Notes: generated from the sequence alone by a model not told the origin. A stretch of 64,000 nucleotides of DNA from Rhizobiales bacterium Ga0077537 (GCA_001464955.1 LNEM01000010.1:1-64000); one strand, 5' to 3'; positions 45,080 to 54,903 are shown, counted from the first letter of the stretch. Program-made: numbers and translations.

Positions 45080-46309
45080 TCACAACAGCCAGCCCAATGT
45101 CATATGCACGAGGGTATCGATGCCGCGACGCACGATGCCGCCGGGCTTCACCTCCTCGGACGCATAGAGCGGTATCTCGCTCATCGCCTTGGTCGACGAC
45201 GTCACCCGCAGCGTGGCGACGCGATCGCCGCGGGCAATGGGCGTCTTGAGGGGACGCTTGTAGACGATCTCGGCCTTCAGCTTCTGATTGGCGGGGAACT
45301 TGGGCAGCACGATGCTGATGGGGCCCTTGCCCTTGAGCGGCACCCACATGCGATCACCGCCCCAGACCCTGGCCTCGCCGACGACCTCGTCGGCATCGAA
45401 CAGGCGAGCGTCGGCGATGTTGGCAAAGCCCCACTCGAACAGCCGCTGCCCCTCGGTCCGGATATCCTCGCGCTTCTCGAGGCCGCTCAGCACGAGGATG
45501 AGGCGACGACCGTCCTGGTTCGCCGAAGCCACGACACCGAAGCCGGCGGCCTTGATGTGGCCCGTCTTCAACCCGTCCACGCCGGCGACGCCGACCAGAG
45601 GATTGCGGTTGAGGAAACGATGCTTGCGATACTGCAGTTCGCGCTGGCTGAAGCGGGAATAGTGCTCCGGGTACTCCCGCATCAGGAAGCGGGCAAGTTC
45701 GGCCAGTTCGCGCACGGTCATGAGCTGGTCGTCGTGCGGGAGGCCCGTTGCGTTGCCGAAGGTCGCCTTGGTCAGCCCGATGCGGCGGGCCTCGTCCCGC
45801 ATCAGGCGGGCGAAGTTCTCCTCCGATCCCGCCAGCGCCTCGGCGACGGCGATGGACGCGTCGTTGCCAGACTGGACGATGATGCCCTGGAGCAGAAGGT
45901 CGAGCTTCTCCTTCGTGTTCACCGGAATGAGCATCGCCGACGTACCGGACGGCCCGCCGCCGCGCCGCCACGCATTCACCGAGATCAGGATGTCGTCGTC
46001 GAGCTTGATCTCGCCCGCCTTGATGGCCCGGAAGACGACGGCGAGGGTCATCAGCTTGCTCATGCTGGCCGGCGGCGCCAGTTCGTCGGCGTTGTGCTGG
46101 AAGACGATGGCGCCCGATTCGGCGTCCATGAGCACCGCCCGCTCGGCGCGGGTCGTCGGGATACCGCCCTGGCGTGCGATCTGGGCCGCGTTGCGGGCCG
46201 AGACGTCCGGGGTGGTCCATAGCGCGACAGCCACGAGGACCGGGATCAGCGCCACGAATACAGCGCCGACCAAAAGACGCCGACCAAAAGGCGCACGTGC
46301 CAACGTCAT
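45080..46309 (-). CDS. D-alanyl-D-alanine carboxypeptidase, PBP5/6 type (409 aa)
   Basis: Trims pentapeptide side chains of peptidoglycan in the periplasm. An N-terminal hydrophobic signal/anchor (RRLLVGAVFVALIPVLVAVALW) precedes the penicillin-binding motifs: SMSK (Ser82 nucleophile, Lys85), QSGNDAS (SxN) and DGLKTGHIKAAGFG (KTG). The C-terminal beta domain and final amphipathic segment (RRGIDTLVHMTLGWLL) should dock to the membrane. Start 46309 has GGAG 4 bases upstream. Gene order with tmk-holB is typical of Rhizobiales. Confidence 0.95.
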   Translation of the reverse strand: MTLARAPFGRRLLVGAVFVALIPVLVAVALWTTPDVSARNAAQIARQGGIPTTRAERAVLMDAESGAIVFQHNADELAPPASMSKLMTLAVVFRAIKAGEIKLDDDILISVNAWRRGGGPSGTSAMLIPVNTKEKLDLLLQGIIVQSGNDASIAVAEALAGSEENFARLMRDEARRIGLTKATFGNATGLPHDDQLMTVRELAELARFLMREYPEHYSRFSQRELQYRKHRFLNRNPLVGVAGVDGLKTGHIKAAGFGVVASANQDGRRLILVLSGLEKREDIRTEGQRLFEWGFANIADARLFDADEVVGEARVWGGDRMWVPLKGKGPISIVLPKFPANQKLKAEIVYKRPLKTPIARGDRVATLRVTSSTKAMSEIPLYASEEVKPGGIVRRGIDTLVHMTLGWLL

Positions 46310-46534
46310 GGCTCTCCCACCGTCGTTAACCGTGTCGAGGTGCCCATAAGGCTGATCGAGGGATGCCGAGTCAACCCGGGGTGCCGGGTCACGCACATAA
46401 TCGGCCGCCGCGCGGCGCTGGATCGCGCTTGCCTGGTGCTTTCGGGACGGATGAACCCTGCTAAGGTTCGGAGCGCTGGCGGAGCGCGGACGATCCGCCG
46501 GTCACCCGATGTCACTCTCCTTCCGGAGGCGCGC

Positions 46535-48256
46535 TTGCAGGACCAGCCGACAACTCCCCCCTCGCCAAGCCGCCAGGACGCGTCGCAGAGCGTCGACCCG
46601 ATCACGGTCGCCGTCGTCCAGCATCGCCTGCATGCGATCGTGGAAGAAATGGGCGAGGCGATGCTGCGCACCGCCTATTCGCAGATCCTCAACTCGAGCC
46701 GGGATTTCTCCACGGGCATCTGTGACGGTGGCGGCCGCCTCATCGCGCAGGCCGAGCATGTGCCGGTGCACGTCGGCGCGTTGCCCTACGCCGCCCGCTC
46801 GATCGCCGAGGCGTTCGCCGGCGACATCCATCCGGGCGACGTGTTCCTGCTGAACGATCCCTATTTCGGCGGCAATCATCTCCCCGACGTCACGGTGTTC
46901 GTGCCGGTGTTCGCGGACGGGACACTGGCCTTCTGGTCGATCAACCGGGCGCACATGAGCGACATCGGGGGCTCGACACACGGCGCCTACAATCCCGCGG
47001 CGACCGAGATCTATCAGGAAGGGTTGCGCATCCCGCCGCTGCGCATCACGGATCGTGGCGCCCCGCGCGAAGACCTGATCCGCATGATCGCGACCAACGT
47101 GCGCCACAGCCGCGATTTCCGGGGCGATCTCGCGGCGATGATCGGTTCGGCAAAACTCTGCGAGAAGCGGCTTCTTGCGCTCATCGACGAACTCGGCACA
47201 GCGCGGCTCGGCCCTGCCATCGAAGCCATGCTCAACGGCGCCGAGCGCCGCGCGAGGGCGATCGTCGAGGCGTGGCCGGACGGGACGTACTTCGGGGAAG
47301 CCTGGCTCGACGACGACGGCCGGGGGCGGAACGACGTCGCGATCCGGGCCAAGGTGACGGTTTCGGGCAGTGACCTCGAGATCGACCTCACCCAGTCGGA
47401 TGCCGAGGCGAAGAGCTTCGTCAATTCCTCGCACGCCAACATGCAGTCGGCGTGCGCCATGGCCTTCGCGTACCTGATCGATCATGACATCCCGAAGAAC
47501 GATGGCTCGTTTCGGCCGTTGAAGGTCAAGGCACGGCCGGGCACGATCGTGTGGGCGAACGACGGCTTGCCGGTCACGATGTGCACGAGCCACTGCTCGA
47601 ACGAGATCGTCGAGGCGATCGTCGTCGCGCTTTCGGCGGCGTGCCCCGACCGCGCCATGGGAGGTTGGGGGCGGCGCTTCCGCATCGCCATCAAGGGCGA
47701 GGACCCGCGCACGCAGCGGCCGTTCATCTGGCATCTCTTCCAGGCGCGGCCCGGCGGCGGGGGATCATCGGCGGGTGACGGTTACAATTCGGTCGGCGAA
47801 TGGCACTCGGCCGGCGGCATCAAGTTCGGCTCGATCGAGGTGGCAGAGGCGCGCTTCCCGTTCCTGTTCCTGCATCACGAGTTCCGCCCCGATTCGGCGG
47901 GTGACGGCATGTTCCGTGGCGGCACGGGCGGCGAACTCGAGATGGTCGTCGAAACCGCCGTCCCGGCGCTCGGCAATACGGCCGGCGACGGTATCCGGCA
48001 CGGCGCACGCGGCATGCTCGGAGGTGGCGACGGGAAGCCGCATCACTACATCCTCCGGCGGGCTGCGACCGGCGAGGAGATCGTGCTCGGGACAAAGATG
48101 GTGGGCGTTGCCATCGAGCCGGGCGATCGGCTGCTCATTCATTCGGGCGGTGGTGGCGGCTGGGGCGATCCGGCCCAGCGGACGGCCGAGGCGCGGCAGC
48201 GAGATGTCGACAACGGTCTCGTCGGGCCGACGCCCGCGCCATCTCCGAAGATCTGA
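46535..48256 (+). CDS. hyuB: Hydantoinase B/oxoprolinase family protein, second copy (573 aa)
   Basis: HyuB-type subunit, only moderately similar by eye to the one at 3589-5385. DPITVAVVQHRLHAIVEEMGEAMLRTAYSQ, DVFLLNDPYFGGNHLPDVTVF, NRAHMSDIGGSTHG and the C-terminal HSGGGGGWGDP cluster are visible. The start is a TTG at 46535, set by GGAGG five bases before it; the frame stays open further upstream into the divergent promoter region. First gene of a two-gene operon with hyuA 8 bases downstream. Substrate unknown. Confidence 0.88.
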   Translation: MQDQPTTPPSPSRQDASQSVDPITVAVVQHRLHAIVEEMGEAMLRTAYSQILNSSRDFSTGICDGGGRLIAQAEHVPVHVGALPYAARSIAEAFAGDIHPGDVFLLNDPYFGGNHLPDVTVFVPVFADGTLAFWSINRAHMSDIGGSTHGAYNPAATEIYQEGLRIPPLRITDRGAPREDLIRMIATNVRHSRDFRGDLAAMIGSAKLCEKRLLALIDELGTARLGPAIEAMLNGAERRARAIVEAWPDGTYFGEAWLDDDGRGRNDVAIRAKVTVSGSDLEIDLTQSDAEAKSFVNSSHANMQSACAMAFAYLIDHDIPKNDGSFRPLKVKARPGTIVWANDGLPVTMCTSHCSNEIVEAIVVALSAACPDRAMGGWGRRFRIAIKGEDPRTQRPFIWHLFQARPGGGGSSAGDGYNSVGEWHSAGGIKFGSIEVAEARFPFLFLHHEFRPDSAGDGMFRGGTGGELEMVVETAVPALGNTAGDGIRHGARGMLGGGDGKPHHYILRRAATGEEIVLGTKMVGVAIEPGDRLLIHSGGGGGWGDPAQRTAEARQRDVDNGLVGPTPAPSPKI

Positions 48257-48264
48257 GGGCTCTC

Positions 48265-50307
48265 ATGTTTCGCATCGGAATTGACGTCGGCGGCACGTTC
48301 ACCGACCTCGTGGCCGTCGACGAGACCGGCCAATCGACCCTCGCCAAGAGCCCGTCGACACCGGCCGATCCATCGATCGGGGTCCTCGAAGGGCTCGCCG
48401 TGCTGGCGCGCGCGCTGGGGCTCGACCGGTCGACGATGCTCGGGCAGACCGAGCGCATCGTGCACGGGACGACGGTTGCAACCAATGCACTCCTCGAGCG
48501 GAAGGGGGCCAAGGTCGGCCTCCTGACCACGGCCGGTCACCGTGACGTGCTCGAGATGCGGGAAGGCTTGAAGCCGGAGGATCGATACAATCTCAGGCTC
48601 GCACCACCGGAGCCGCTGGTGCCGCGCCGGCTGAGGCTCGGCGTCACCGAGCGCATCCGCGCCGACGGGACGGTGCTGACGCCGATCGACCATGCCTCGC
48701 TCGACCGGGCGATCGACACGTTGATCGCCGAGGGCGTCACATCGGTCGCGATCTGCTTCCTGCATGCCTGGAAATCCGCAGCTCACGAGGCTGCGTCGGC
48801 CGAGCGGGTCCGGGCCCGCATGCCCGGCGCCTACGTGACGGCGTCGTCAGAGGTCTATCCGCAGATCAAGGAGTACGAGCGGGTCTCGACGACGGTCGTC
48901 AACGCCTACGTCGGCCCCGTTGTCGCCGGCTATCTCGGACGGCTCTCGGGACGGCTCGCCGAAGCGGCGTACACCGGGCCGCTCTTCATCATGCTGAGCC
49001 ACGGTGGCGTCGCGCCTGTGGAGGAAGCGATCCGGCTCGCGGCAGCCACGGTGCTGTCAGGTCCCGCAGGTGGGGTTGCCGGCTCGATCCATGCGGCCAC
49101 CCTGCTCGGCGTGCCCAATCTCATTCCGTTCGACATGGGCGGGACGTCGACCGACATCTCGCTCGTGCGCCAGAGCGTGCCCGGGCTCGCCATCGACCGA
49201 GGGATCGCCGGCCAGCGTATCGCACTGCCGAGCCTCGACATCGTGACGCTCGGGGCCGGCGGCGGCTCCATCGCGCGGGTCGACCAGGGCGGTGTGTTGC
49301 ATGTCGGCCCGGAAAGCGCCGGGGCGGCGCCGGGTCCGGCCTGCTACGGGCGCGGCGGCACGGAGGCGACAGTCACGGACGCCAACGTCGTGCTCGGACT
49401 TCTCGACCCGTCAGGGCTGCTCGCTGGCGGCATGCGGCTCGACAAGGAAGCGGCAGACGCCGCCCTCGGGCGTCTCGGGCGCGCGATCGGCCTCGACGCG
49501 ATCGCCGCGGCGGCGGGCGTGCAGCGGATCATCAACGGTCGGATGGCCGAGGGCATCCGCCTCGTCTCGGTCCGACGCGGCATCGATCCGACGGCGTTCG
49601 CGCTGCTGGCATTCGGGGGCGCCGCGGGGCTGCACGCGACGGCGGTGGCGCGGCAGCTCTCGATCCCGCGCGTGATCGTACCGCGCGTTGCCTCGGTGCT
49701 GTCCGCGTGGGGCATGCTCGCGAGCGAAATCCGGTTCGAGACGACACGCAGCCACATCGGCGACGCCACGACCATGACGACCGACGGGCTCCGGCGCATC
49801 TTCGCCGAGATGGAGGCCGACGCGCGGGGCCGGCTCGCCGCCGTCTTCAACGGCCCGATCGCCATAGGCCGCAGCGCCGACATGCGCTATGGCGAGCAGA
49901 TCTTCGAGATCAACGTGCCCCTCGACCACATCGACTGGGATACGCCGGAACTCGGGCGTGCGGTCGCCGACGCGTTTCATCAGCGGCACGAGGAGCTTTA
50001 CACCTACGCCCAGCGCACGAACGAGGTCGTGCTCGTCAATGCGCGCGTCGCGGCGATCGGCAAGCTTCCCGAGTTGCCGAAGGAGCCGACGCTCGGGGCT
50101 CGCGCCCCCGCACGACCGGTTCGCCAGCAGAGGGTCCATCTCGGCGAATGGCGCGAGATCGACGTGCTGCCGTTCGATGCCCTGGCGCCGGGTCAATCCA
50201 TCGCGGGACCGGCCCTCATCGAGGGGCCGACGACCACGGTGCTGGTCGAGGCCGGCGATACGGCGCGGGTCCTCGACAACGGCTGGCTCGACATACGGGT
50301 CGGCTGA
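48265..50307 (+). CDS. hyuA: Hydantoinase/oxoprolinase family protein, HyuA-type, second copy (680 aa)
   Basis: Large subunit partner of the preceding HyuB. RIGIDVGGTFTDLVAVDE is the ASKHA phosphate loop, IVHGTTVATNALLERKGAKVGLLTT and PFDMGGTSTDISLV are the further nucleotide motifs, and ALIEGPTTTVLVEAGD ends the protein. It matches the first HyuA in layout but differs throughout in sequence, so the two pairs probably serve different substrates. ATG 48265 lies 8 bases after hyuB. Confidence 0.9.
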   Translation: MFRIGIDVGGTFTDLVAVDETGQSTLAKSPSTPADPSIGVLEGLAVLARALGLDRSTMLGQTERIVHGTTVATNALLERKGAKVGLLTTAGHRDVLEMREGLKPEDRYNLRLAPPEPLVPRRLRLGVTERIRADGTVLTPIDHASLDRAIDTLIAEGVTSVAICFLHAWKSAAHEAASAERVRARMPGAYVTASSEVYPQIKEYERVSTTVVNAYVGPVVAGYLGRLSGRLAEAAYTGPLFIMLSHGGVAPVEEAIRLAAATVLSGPAGGVAGSIHAATLLGVPNLIPFDMGGTSTDISLVRQSVPGLAIDRGIAGQRIALPSLDIVTLGAGGGSIARVDQGGVLHVGPESAGAAPGPACYGRGGTEATVTDANVVLGLLDPSGLLAGGMRLDKEAADAALGRLGRAIGLDAIAAAAGVQRIINGRMAEGIRLVSVRRGIDPTAFALLAFGGAAGLHATAVARQLSIPRVIVPRVASVLSAWGMLASEIRFETTRSHIGDATTMTTDGLRRIFAEMEADARGRLAAVFNGPIAIGRSADMRYGEQIFEINVPLDHIDWDTPELGRAVADAFHQRHEELYTYAQRTNEVVLVNARVAAIGKLPELPKEPTLGARAPARPVRQQRVHLGEWREIDVLPFDALAPGQSIAGPALIEGPTTTVLVEAGDTARVLDNGWLDIRVG

Positions 50308-50316
50308 CGGCTCGCG

Positions 50317-50931
50317 TCAGCGGATCGGGGAGAACGGGGCGGCCAGCATGATTTTCGATTCCATGCGGATGCTCGGCGTCGGCGGGGGCGGGGGCCAGAT
50401 CCCCTTCTCCTGCATGGTCCGGCGCACCTCCATGCGCTGGTCGAGGCTCTTGTAGGCCCAGATGTGCACCCACTGGCTCGGGCCGCCGATTTCCGTCGTG
50501 AAGACGCCGATAAGCGGCGAGAGCGCGAGGCGGCCGGGAAGGTGCTTCTCCCAGTTGGCTGCCATCTCGGGCACGCCGCCGACGCGGAGCTGGTAGGAGC
50601 GCATCTCGAAGTAAGGCCCGTGTTCGGACGGCACGGGCGGGGGCGAGAACGGCAGCGGCTCCAGAATCTCCGAGCGCACGTCGGCGATGAAATCCAGCGT
50701 CTTCGGCGGCCAGATGCCCGCCTTCACGCTCTCGGTGCGGATTCGGTTCCGCTCGTCGGCGTCCTTGTACGGCCAGACGTGGATCACCTGATTGAGCGGG
50801 CCGATCTCGGTGTACCAGAACGCCGCCAGCGGCGAGAACTCGAGCCGTTTCGGCAGCGCGTCGCCGAAGCGCTTCATGAACTCGCCCTGCGTCCTGGGAT
50901 GCAGGGTGTAGGTTCGGAACTCGTAGATCAT
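50317..50931 (-). CDS. NIPSNAP family protein, two tandem domains (204 aa)
   Basis: Two copies of the dimeric alpha-beta barrel NIPSNAP fold in one chain: MIYEFRTYTLHPRTQGEF (about residues 1-100) and FEMRSYQLRVGGVPEM (about 108-204), each with an IHVWPYKD / VHIWAYKS segment. Start at 50931 follows GAGGAA. It is convergent with the second hyuA gene and lies 64 bases after the SBP-like gene on its own strand. Such proteins often accompany catabolic operons; no reaction is known. Confidence 0.87.
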   Translation of the reverse strand: MIYEFRTYTLHPRTQGEFMKRFGDALPKRLEFSPLAAFWYTEIGPLNQVIHVWPYKDADERNRIRTESVKAGIWPPKTLDFIADVRSEILEPLPFSPPPVPSEHGPYFEMRSYQLRVGGVPEMAANWEKHLPGRLALSPLIGVFTTEIGGPSQWVHIWAYKSLDQRMEVRRTMQEKGIWPPPPPTPSIRMESKIMLAAPFSPIR

Positions 50932-50994
50932 CGCTTCCTCTCCCGGCTTCTCGATAGGTCGCGTGCCCGCCCGAGCGGCCACGCGACCACGCCA

Positions 50995-51720
50995 TCACGC
51001 CGGCGGCGCGACGGACAATCCCTTCACCTTGTGCTTGTCGATGAGGCTCTGGACGAAGCCCGAGGCCTTGGCCTCTTCGACGAACGCAGCCAGCCAGGCC
51101 GCCGCCTTGGTGTTCTTCTTCGGCGTGCCCATGGCCTGCTGTACGGCCGAGAACTGGCCCGGCAGGATGCGCGCGCCCGGCAGCTTCTCGATGTCGGTCA
51201 GAAGGCGCGGCTTCAGGCCGGCCAGCACCTCGAGCTTCTCCTCGACGAATTTGTCGAACGAGCTGTCCAGCGTATCGGTGCGAACGAGCGTCGCGTGCTT
51301 GATGTTGTTCTCGAGCCAGAGCCCGTAGGCACTGCGGCCTGTCACGGAGATCCGGATGCCGGGCTTGTCGACCTGATCGATCGAGGTGATCGGGGAGCCT
51401 GCGGGGACGAGGTAGGTCGATTCGATCTCGCAGTAGGCCGCCGAGAAGGCGATCGTGGCTGCGCGCTGGGGCTCGGCGCCGATATTGCCGATGTCCCAGA
51501 CGTCGTTACCGGCCTCGTCGGCCAGTTCGCCCGGCGACTTGAACGGGATCAGCTTCAACGGCACGCCGAGCCGCCGCGCGACCTCAGCCGCCATGTCCGG
51601 CGAGACGCCCGTCGGGTCGCCCTCGGGGGTCCGGCCGGTGACCAGCAGGAAGTTCGACATGTTGATGCCGGCACGCAGCACGCCTTTCGGCGCCAGCTCG
51701 GCCTTGACGTCGGGGGACAT
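50995..51720 (-). CDS. Solute-binding-like protein (SBP_bac_3 fold) without signal peptide (241 aa)
   Basis: The fold of amino-acid type ABC receptors is clear (LRAGINMSNFLLV, VSPDMAAEVARRLGVPLKLIPF, DVWDIGNIGAEPQRAATIAFSAAY, ISVTGRSAYGLWLE). The first residues (MSPDVKAELAPKGV) are polar and there is no signal or lipobox, so the protein should stay in the cytoplasm. ATG 51720 has AAGGAG upstream, and no in-frame start further back would add a signal. It could be an enzyme of the cyclohexadienyl dehydratase type, which shares this fold, or a cytoplasmic sensor. Divergent from the ABC ATPase gene. Confidence 0.8.
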   Translation of the reverse strand: MSPDVKAELAPKGVLRAGINMSNFLLVTGRTPEGDPTGVSPDMAAEVARRLGVPLKLIPFKSPGELADEAGNDVWDIGNIGAEPQRAATIAFSAAYCEIESTYLVPAGSPITSIDQVDKPGIRISVTGRSAYGLWLENNIKHATLVRTDTLDSSFDKFVEEKLEVLAGLKPRLLTDIEKLPGARILPGQFSAVQQAMGTPKKNTKAAAWLAAFVEEAKASGFVQSLIDKHKVKGLSVAPPA

Positions 51721-51861
51721 TCGGGGGGCTCCTTCTCGGGTGGGACCTCGACACGAGGTTGCGGCGACTTTAGGGGGAAGCGGCGCATTGCTGCAACCTC
51801 GCCACTCCCCTATGGTCCCGGCCAGCGAACAAGGCGCTCCGCCGCCGACCCAGAGCGAGCC

Positions 51862-52998
51862 GTGAAACTTTCCGACTTCTTCACCCCGCGAGCGACCGAA
51901 GCCGCTCCGCCCGCCGAACCGAAAGGTCGGCCGCCCCGCGCCAGTGCCGCTTTCGCCGCGAGCCTGACGTTCGAGGCCGTCGAGCGGCGCTACGGCGAGC
52001 TGATGGCGTTGCGCGGCGTGGCGCTCGACGTCGCGCCGGGAGAGATCGTGTGCCTGCTCGGGCCGTCGGGGTGCGGAAAGACGACGCTCCTGCGCATCGC
52101 CTCGGGGATCGAGAAGCCGTCGCGGGGGCGCGTCCTGATCAGCGGCCACGAGGTGGCGGGGCCGGAGCGGTTCGTGCCTCCCGAAAAGCGGCACGTCGGG
52201 CTGATGTTCCAGGACTTCGCGCTCTTTCCGCATCTCTCCATCGTCGACAACGTGGCGTTCGGCCTGAAACACCTCGCGCCGGCCGAGGCGCAGCGCGAGG
52301 CGCGCGGCGTGCTGGCCCGGGTCGGCATGGTACGGCACGCCGAGAAGTTTCCGCACATGCTGTCGGGGGGCGAGCAGCAGCGGGTGGCGCTCGCGCGCGC
52401 GATCGTGCCCCGGCCTGCCGTGATGCTGATGGACGAGCCGTTCTCGGGGCTCGATGTGCATCTGCGCGAGCGGCTACAGGAGGAAACCCTGGCCATCCTG
52501 CGCGAGACGCGGGCCACCTCGATCATCGTCACGCACCACCCGGAGGAGGCCATGCGCCTGGCCGACCGGATCGCCGTGATGCGCAACGGCCGCATCGTCC
52601 AGGTGGGGCGGGCGCATGATCTGCATCGCGATCCGGCCGACCTCTTCGTGGCGCGGCTCTTCTCAGAGATCAACGAGATCCCGTGGACGGTGTCGGGGGG
52701 AGCGCTCAGGACGCCGATCGGCCCCTTCTTCGTGCCGGAACTCGCCGAGGGCGACAACGCCATTCTGTGCGTGCGCCAGCGCGCCGTCCAACTGGCGCCG
52801 GTCGGCGAGGGACTTCCCGGACGGATCGTGAGGGTGAAGCCGCTCGGGGATTCAGCACTCGTCGATCTGGCCGTGCAGGGGTTCGACCAGGAATTGCGGG
52901 CCCGGATGCGCGAGAGCGAGGTGCCACAACGGACGGTCGAGGTGGGCGTGCTCATCGATCCGGGGCGGGTGCTCGTGTTTCCGGCGGACGATCTTTAG
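51862..52998 (+). CDS. ABC transporter ATP-binding protein, FbpC/PotA-like (378 aa)
   Basis: ATPase with Walker [10 protein letters not shown], signature [14 protein letters not shown], Walker [13 protein letters not shown] and H-loop VTHHPEEAM, followed by a C-terminal TOBE-like regulatory domain (about residues 270-378). The first 40 residues are a Pro/Ala-rich extension. GTG at 51862 is used. There is no permease gene beside it; the neighbours are a signal-less binding protein and tatA, so its membrane partner must be encoded elsewhere. Confidence 0.87.
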   Translation: MKLSDFFTPRATEAAPPAEPKGRPPRASAAFAASLTFEAVERRYGELMALRGVALDVAPGEIVCLLGPSGCGKTTLLRIASGIEKPSRGRVLISGHEVAGPERFVPPEKRHVGLMFQDFALFPHLSIVDNVAFGLKHLAPAEAQREARGVLARVGMVRHAEKFPHMLSGGEQQRVALARAIVPRPAVMLMDEPFSGLDVHLRERLQEETLAILRETRATSIIVTHHPEEAMRLADRIAVMRNGRIVQVGRAHDLHRDPADLFVARLFSEINEIPWTVSGGALRTPIGPFFVPELAEGDNAILCVRQRAVQLAPVGEGLPGRIVRVKPLGDSALVDLAVQGFDQELRARMRESEVPQRTVEVGVLIDPGRVLVFPADDL

Positions 52999-53069
52999 GG
53001 CGACTGCGCCAGCCTCCCTTGCCCCCGGTCGCAGGACGGCTCGGGGGATTAAGATTGCCGCTCCGTCAC

Positions 53070-53098
53070 TTGCGGCGAGGGGAGCGGTCTGCGATACT
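53070..53098 (+). promoter_or_regulatory. Candidate sigma-70 promoter of the tat operon
   Basis: TTGCGG (53070-53075) and GATACT (53093-53098) are separated by 17 bases, 52 bases before the tatA ATG. Matches to consensus are moderate (three and four of six). A hairpin GGCGCC/GGCGCC (53116-53131) follows in the leader. Confidence 0.4.
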
Positions 53099-53150
53099 GT
53101 GACCTAAATGAAACTGGCGCCAGCGGGCGCCCGCAGGAGTATCTTCGACC

Positions 53151-53390
53151 ATGGGCAGCTTGAGCGTGTGGCACTGGCTGATCTTTCTCGCCGTTGCACT
53201 TCTGTTCTTCGGTGGCTCGGGCAAGATCTCGGCCGTGATGGGTGATTTCGCCAAAGGTATCAAGAGCTTCAAAAAGGGCTTGCAGGACGACGCCGACGAG
53301 GCGGCAAAGCCCGCCGAGACGACGCCGCGCACCATCGAGGCGAACAAGCAGGGCGAAGTGCACACGACGACGGGCAGCAAGACGAGCTGA
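53151..53390 (+). CDS. tatA: Sec-independent translocase subunit TatA
   Basis: Forms the pore-like oligomer for export of folded proteins. A single N-terminal helix ([21 protein letters not shown]) is followed by the amphipathic helix [21 protein letters not shown], with the conserved FGxGK-like hinge here as FGGSGK. 79 residues is standard. First gene of tatABC. The window's NrtA-like protein with a twin-arginine signal is a likely client. Confidence 0.97.
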   Translation: MGSLSVWHWLIFLAVALLFFGGSGKISAVMGDFAKGIKSFKKGLQDDADEAAKPAETTPRTIEANKQGEVHTTTGSKTS

Positions 53391-53527
53391 GCCGTTTCGG
53401 GGCGACTTCGCCCCTTCGCCCATCCTGAAACGGCCGCGAGACGCCCTAAGCGCCGTGCGCCCTTCGGCGCGGCCGATCGGTGCCGGAGCTCCGCCAATCA
53501 GGTTTCGGGCCCCAAGAGACTGGTACG

Positions 53528-54004
53528 ATGTTCGATCTCACGTCGTCGAAGCTGATCATTCTCGCCGTCGTGGCGCTGATCGTCGTCGGTCCAAAGGACA
53601 TGATGCCGCTCCTGCGCACGCTCGGCAGCTTCCTCGGCATGCTGAGGCGGCAGGCCGACGAGTTCCGGGCCCAGTTCGACGATGCGATGCGCCAGAGCGA
53701 ACTCGCCGACCTGAAAAAGGAAGTCGAGACGCTCGGCGCCGAGACCAAATCGGCGCTCGACGAGACCACGCGCTCGCTCCAGTCACAGATGCACGACCTC
53801 GACCGGGCCGTCGTTGATGCCGGGAAGGCAACACCGACCGAAGAGACGACGCCCGGCACCTTGGTCACGGCGGACCCGGGCGCCATCGAGGCGATCCCGC
53901 CACCGCCCGAGGACGTCGTGCCCCCCCAGCCAGCCCTGAGCGAAGACCGGACGGTTGCGGAAGCCGCCGCGTCGGACGGTACGGCGCCGAAAGCGGGAGC
54001 CTGA
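53528..54004 (+). CDS. tatB: Sec-independent translocase subunit TatB
   Basis: MFDLTSSKLIILAVVALIVVGPKDMMPLLRTLGSFLGMLRRQ shows the TatB start with conserved Glu/Gly-Pro hinge (VGPKD), then a charged coiled segment and a Pro-rich tail. TatB links the TatC receptor to TatA. Start at 53528; the open frame before it is intergenic. Confidence 0.95.
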   Translation: MFDLTSSKLIILAVVALIVVGPKDMMPLLRTLGSFLGMLRRQADEFRAQFDDAMRQSELADLKKEVETLGAETKSALDETTRSLQSQMHDLDRAVVDAGKATPTEETTPGTLVTADPGAIEAIPPPPEDVVPPQPALSEDRTVAEAAASDGTAPKAGA

Positions 54005-54008
54005 CCAC

Positions 54009-54845
54009 ATGCAGGACATGACGCCCGCGAGCGCCGCCTCCAGCCCGGCCGAACCGTCCCGCGACGGCCAGGAGGATATCGACCAGTCCCGGATGTCGCT
54101 GATCGAGCATCTGACCGAGTTGCGTCAGCGCCTGATCGTGTCGCTGTTCGCGTTCATGGGCATGTTCGTCCTTTGCTTCTTCTTCGCCAAGCCGATCTAC
54201 AATGTGCTCGTCTGGCCCTATGTCCGCGTCGTCGGCGAGGAGAAGGCCAAGCTGATCGCCACGCACTTCCTCGAGCAGCTCTACACCAACATCCGCCTCG
54301 CCATGTTCGGCGCGGCGTTCCTCTCGTTTCCGATCGTCGCGAACCAGGTCTACAAGTTCGTCGCCCCCGGCCTCTACAAGAACGAGAAGCAGGCGTTCAT
54401 CCCCTACCTCGTCGCGACGCCGATCCTGTTCTTCCTCGGCTCGCTCGTCGTCTACTTCCTCGTGATGCCGATGCTGATCATGTTCTCGCTCGACATCACG
54501 CCGCAGGCGGCGGGCGACGGCAAGGCGGCGATCGAGCTGCTGCCCAAGGTGTCCGAGTATCTCTCACTCATCATGACGCTGATCTTCGGGTTCGGCATCT
54601 GCTTCCAGTTGCCTGTCATCCTGACGCTTCTCGCGCGCGCCGGTGTGGTCACGGGTGATTCGCTGCGCAGCTTCCGGCGCTATGCCATCGTCTCGATCAC
54701 GGGTGCCGCCGCCATCCTGTCGCCGCCCGATCCCTTTTCGATGCTGGCCATGATGGGGCCGACGATCCTGCTCTACGAGGTTTCGATCCTCATCATCGAC
54801 CGCCTCGCCAAGCGCGACGCGGAGGCCGCCAAGGCTGCGGATTGA
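54009..54845 (+). CDS. tatC: Sec-independent translocase subunit TatC
   Basis: Twin-arginine signal receptor with six hydrophobic helices. SLIEHLTELRQRLIVSLFAF is the conserved cytoplasmic start, LYTNIRLAMFGAAFLSFPIVANQVYKFVAPGLYKNEK the periplasmic loop/helix 2 region with the functional Phe-Pro segment. ATG 54009 is used; 54018 is a possible alternative. 4 bases separate it from tatB. Confidence 0.96.
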   Translation: MQDMTPASAASSPAEPSRDGQEDIDQSRMSLIEHLTELRQRLIVSLFAFMGMFVLCFFFAKPIYNVLVWPYVRVVGEEKAKLIATHFLEQLYTNIRLAMFGAAFLSFPIVANQVYKFVAPGLYKNEKQAFIPYLVATPILFFLGSLVVYFLVMPMLIMFSLDITPQAAGDGKAAIELLPKVSEYLSLIMTLIFGFGICFQLPVILTLLARAGVVTGDSLRSFRRYAIVSITGAAAILSPPDPFSMLAMMGPTILLYEVSILIIDRLAKRDAEAAKAAD

Positions 54846-54903
54846 CGGCGGCCGCTGGACGCGGCCCGGCTCCGGGAATAAGACACCGCGAGCCTCGTTC
54901 TGA

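Noticed and set aside
50464-51861. Upstream extension of the ABC ATPase frame
   Set aside because: It runs antisense to the NIPSNAP and binding-protein genes; the conserved protein begins near 51862.
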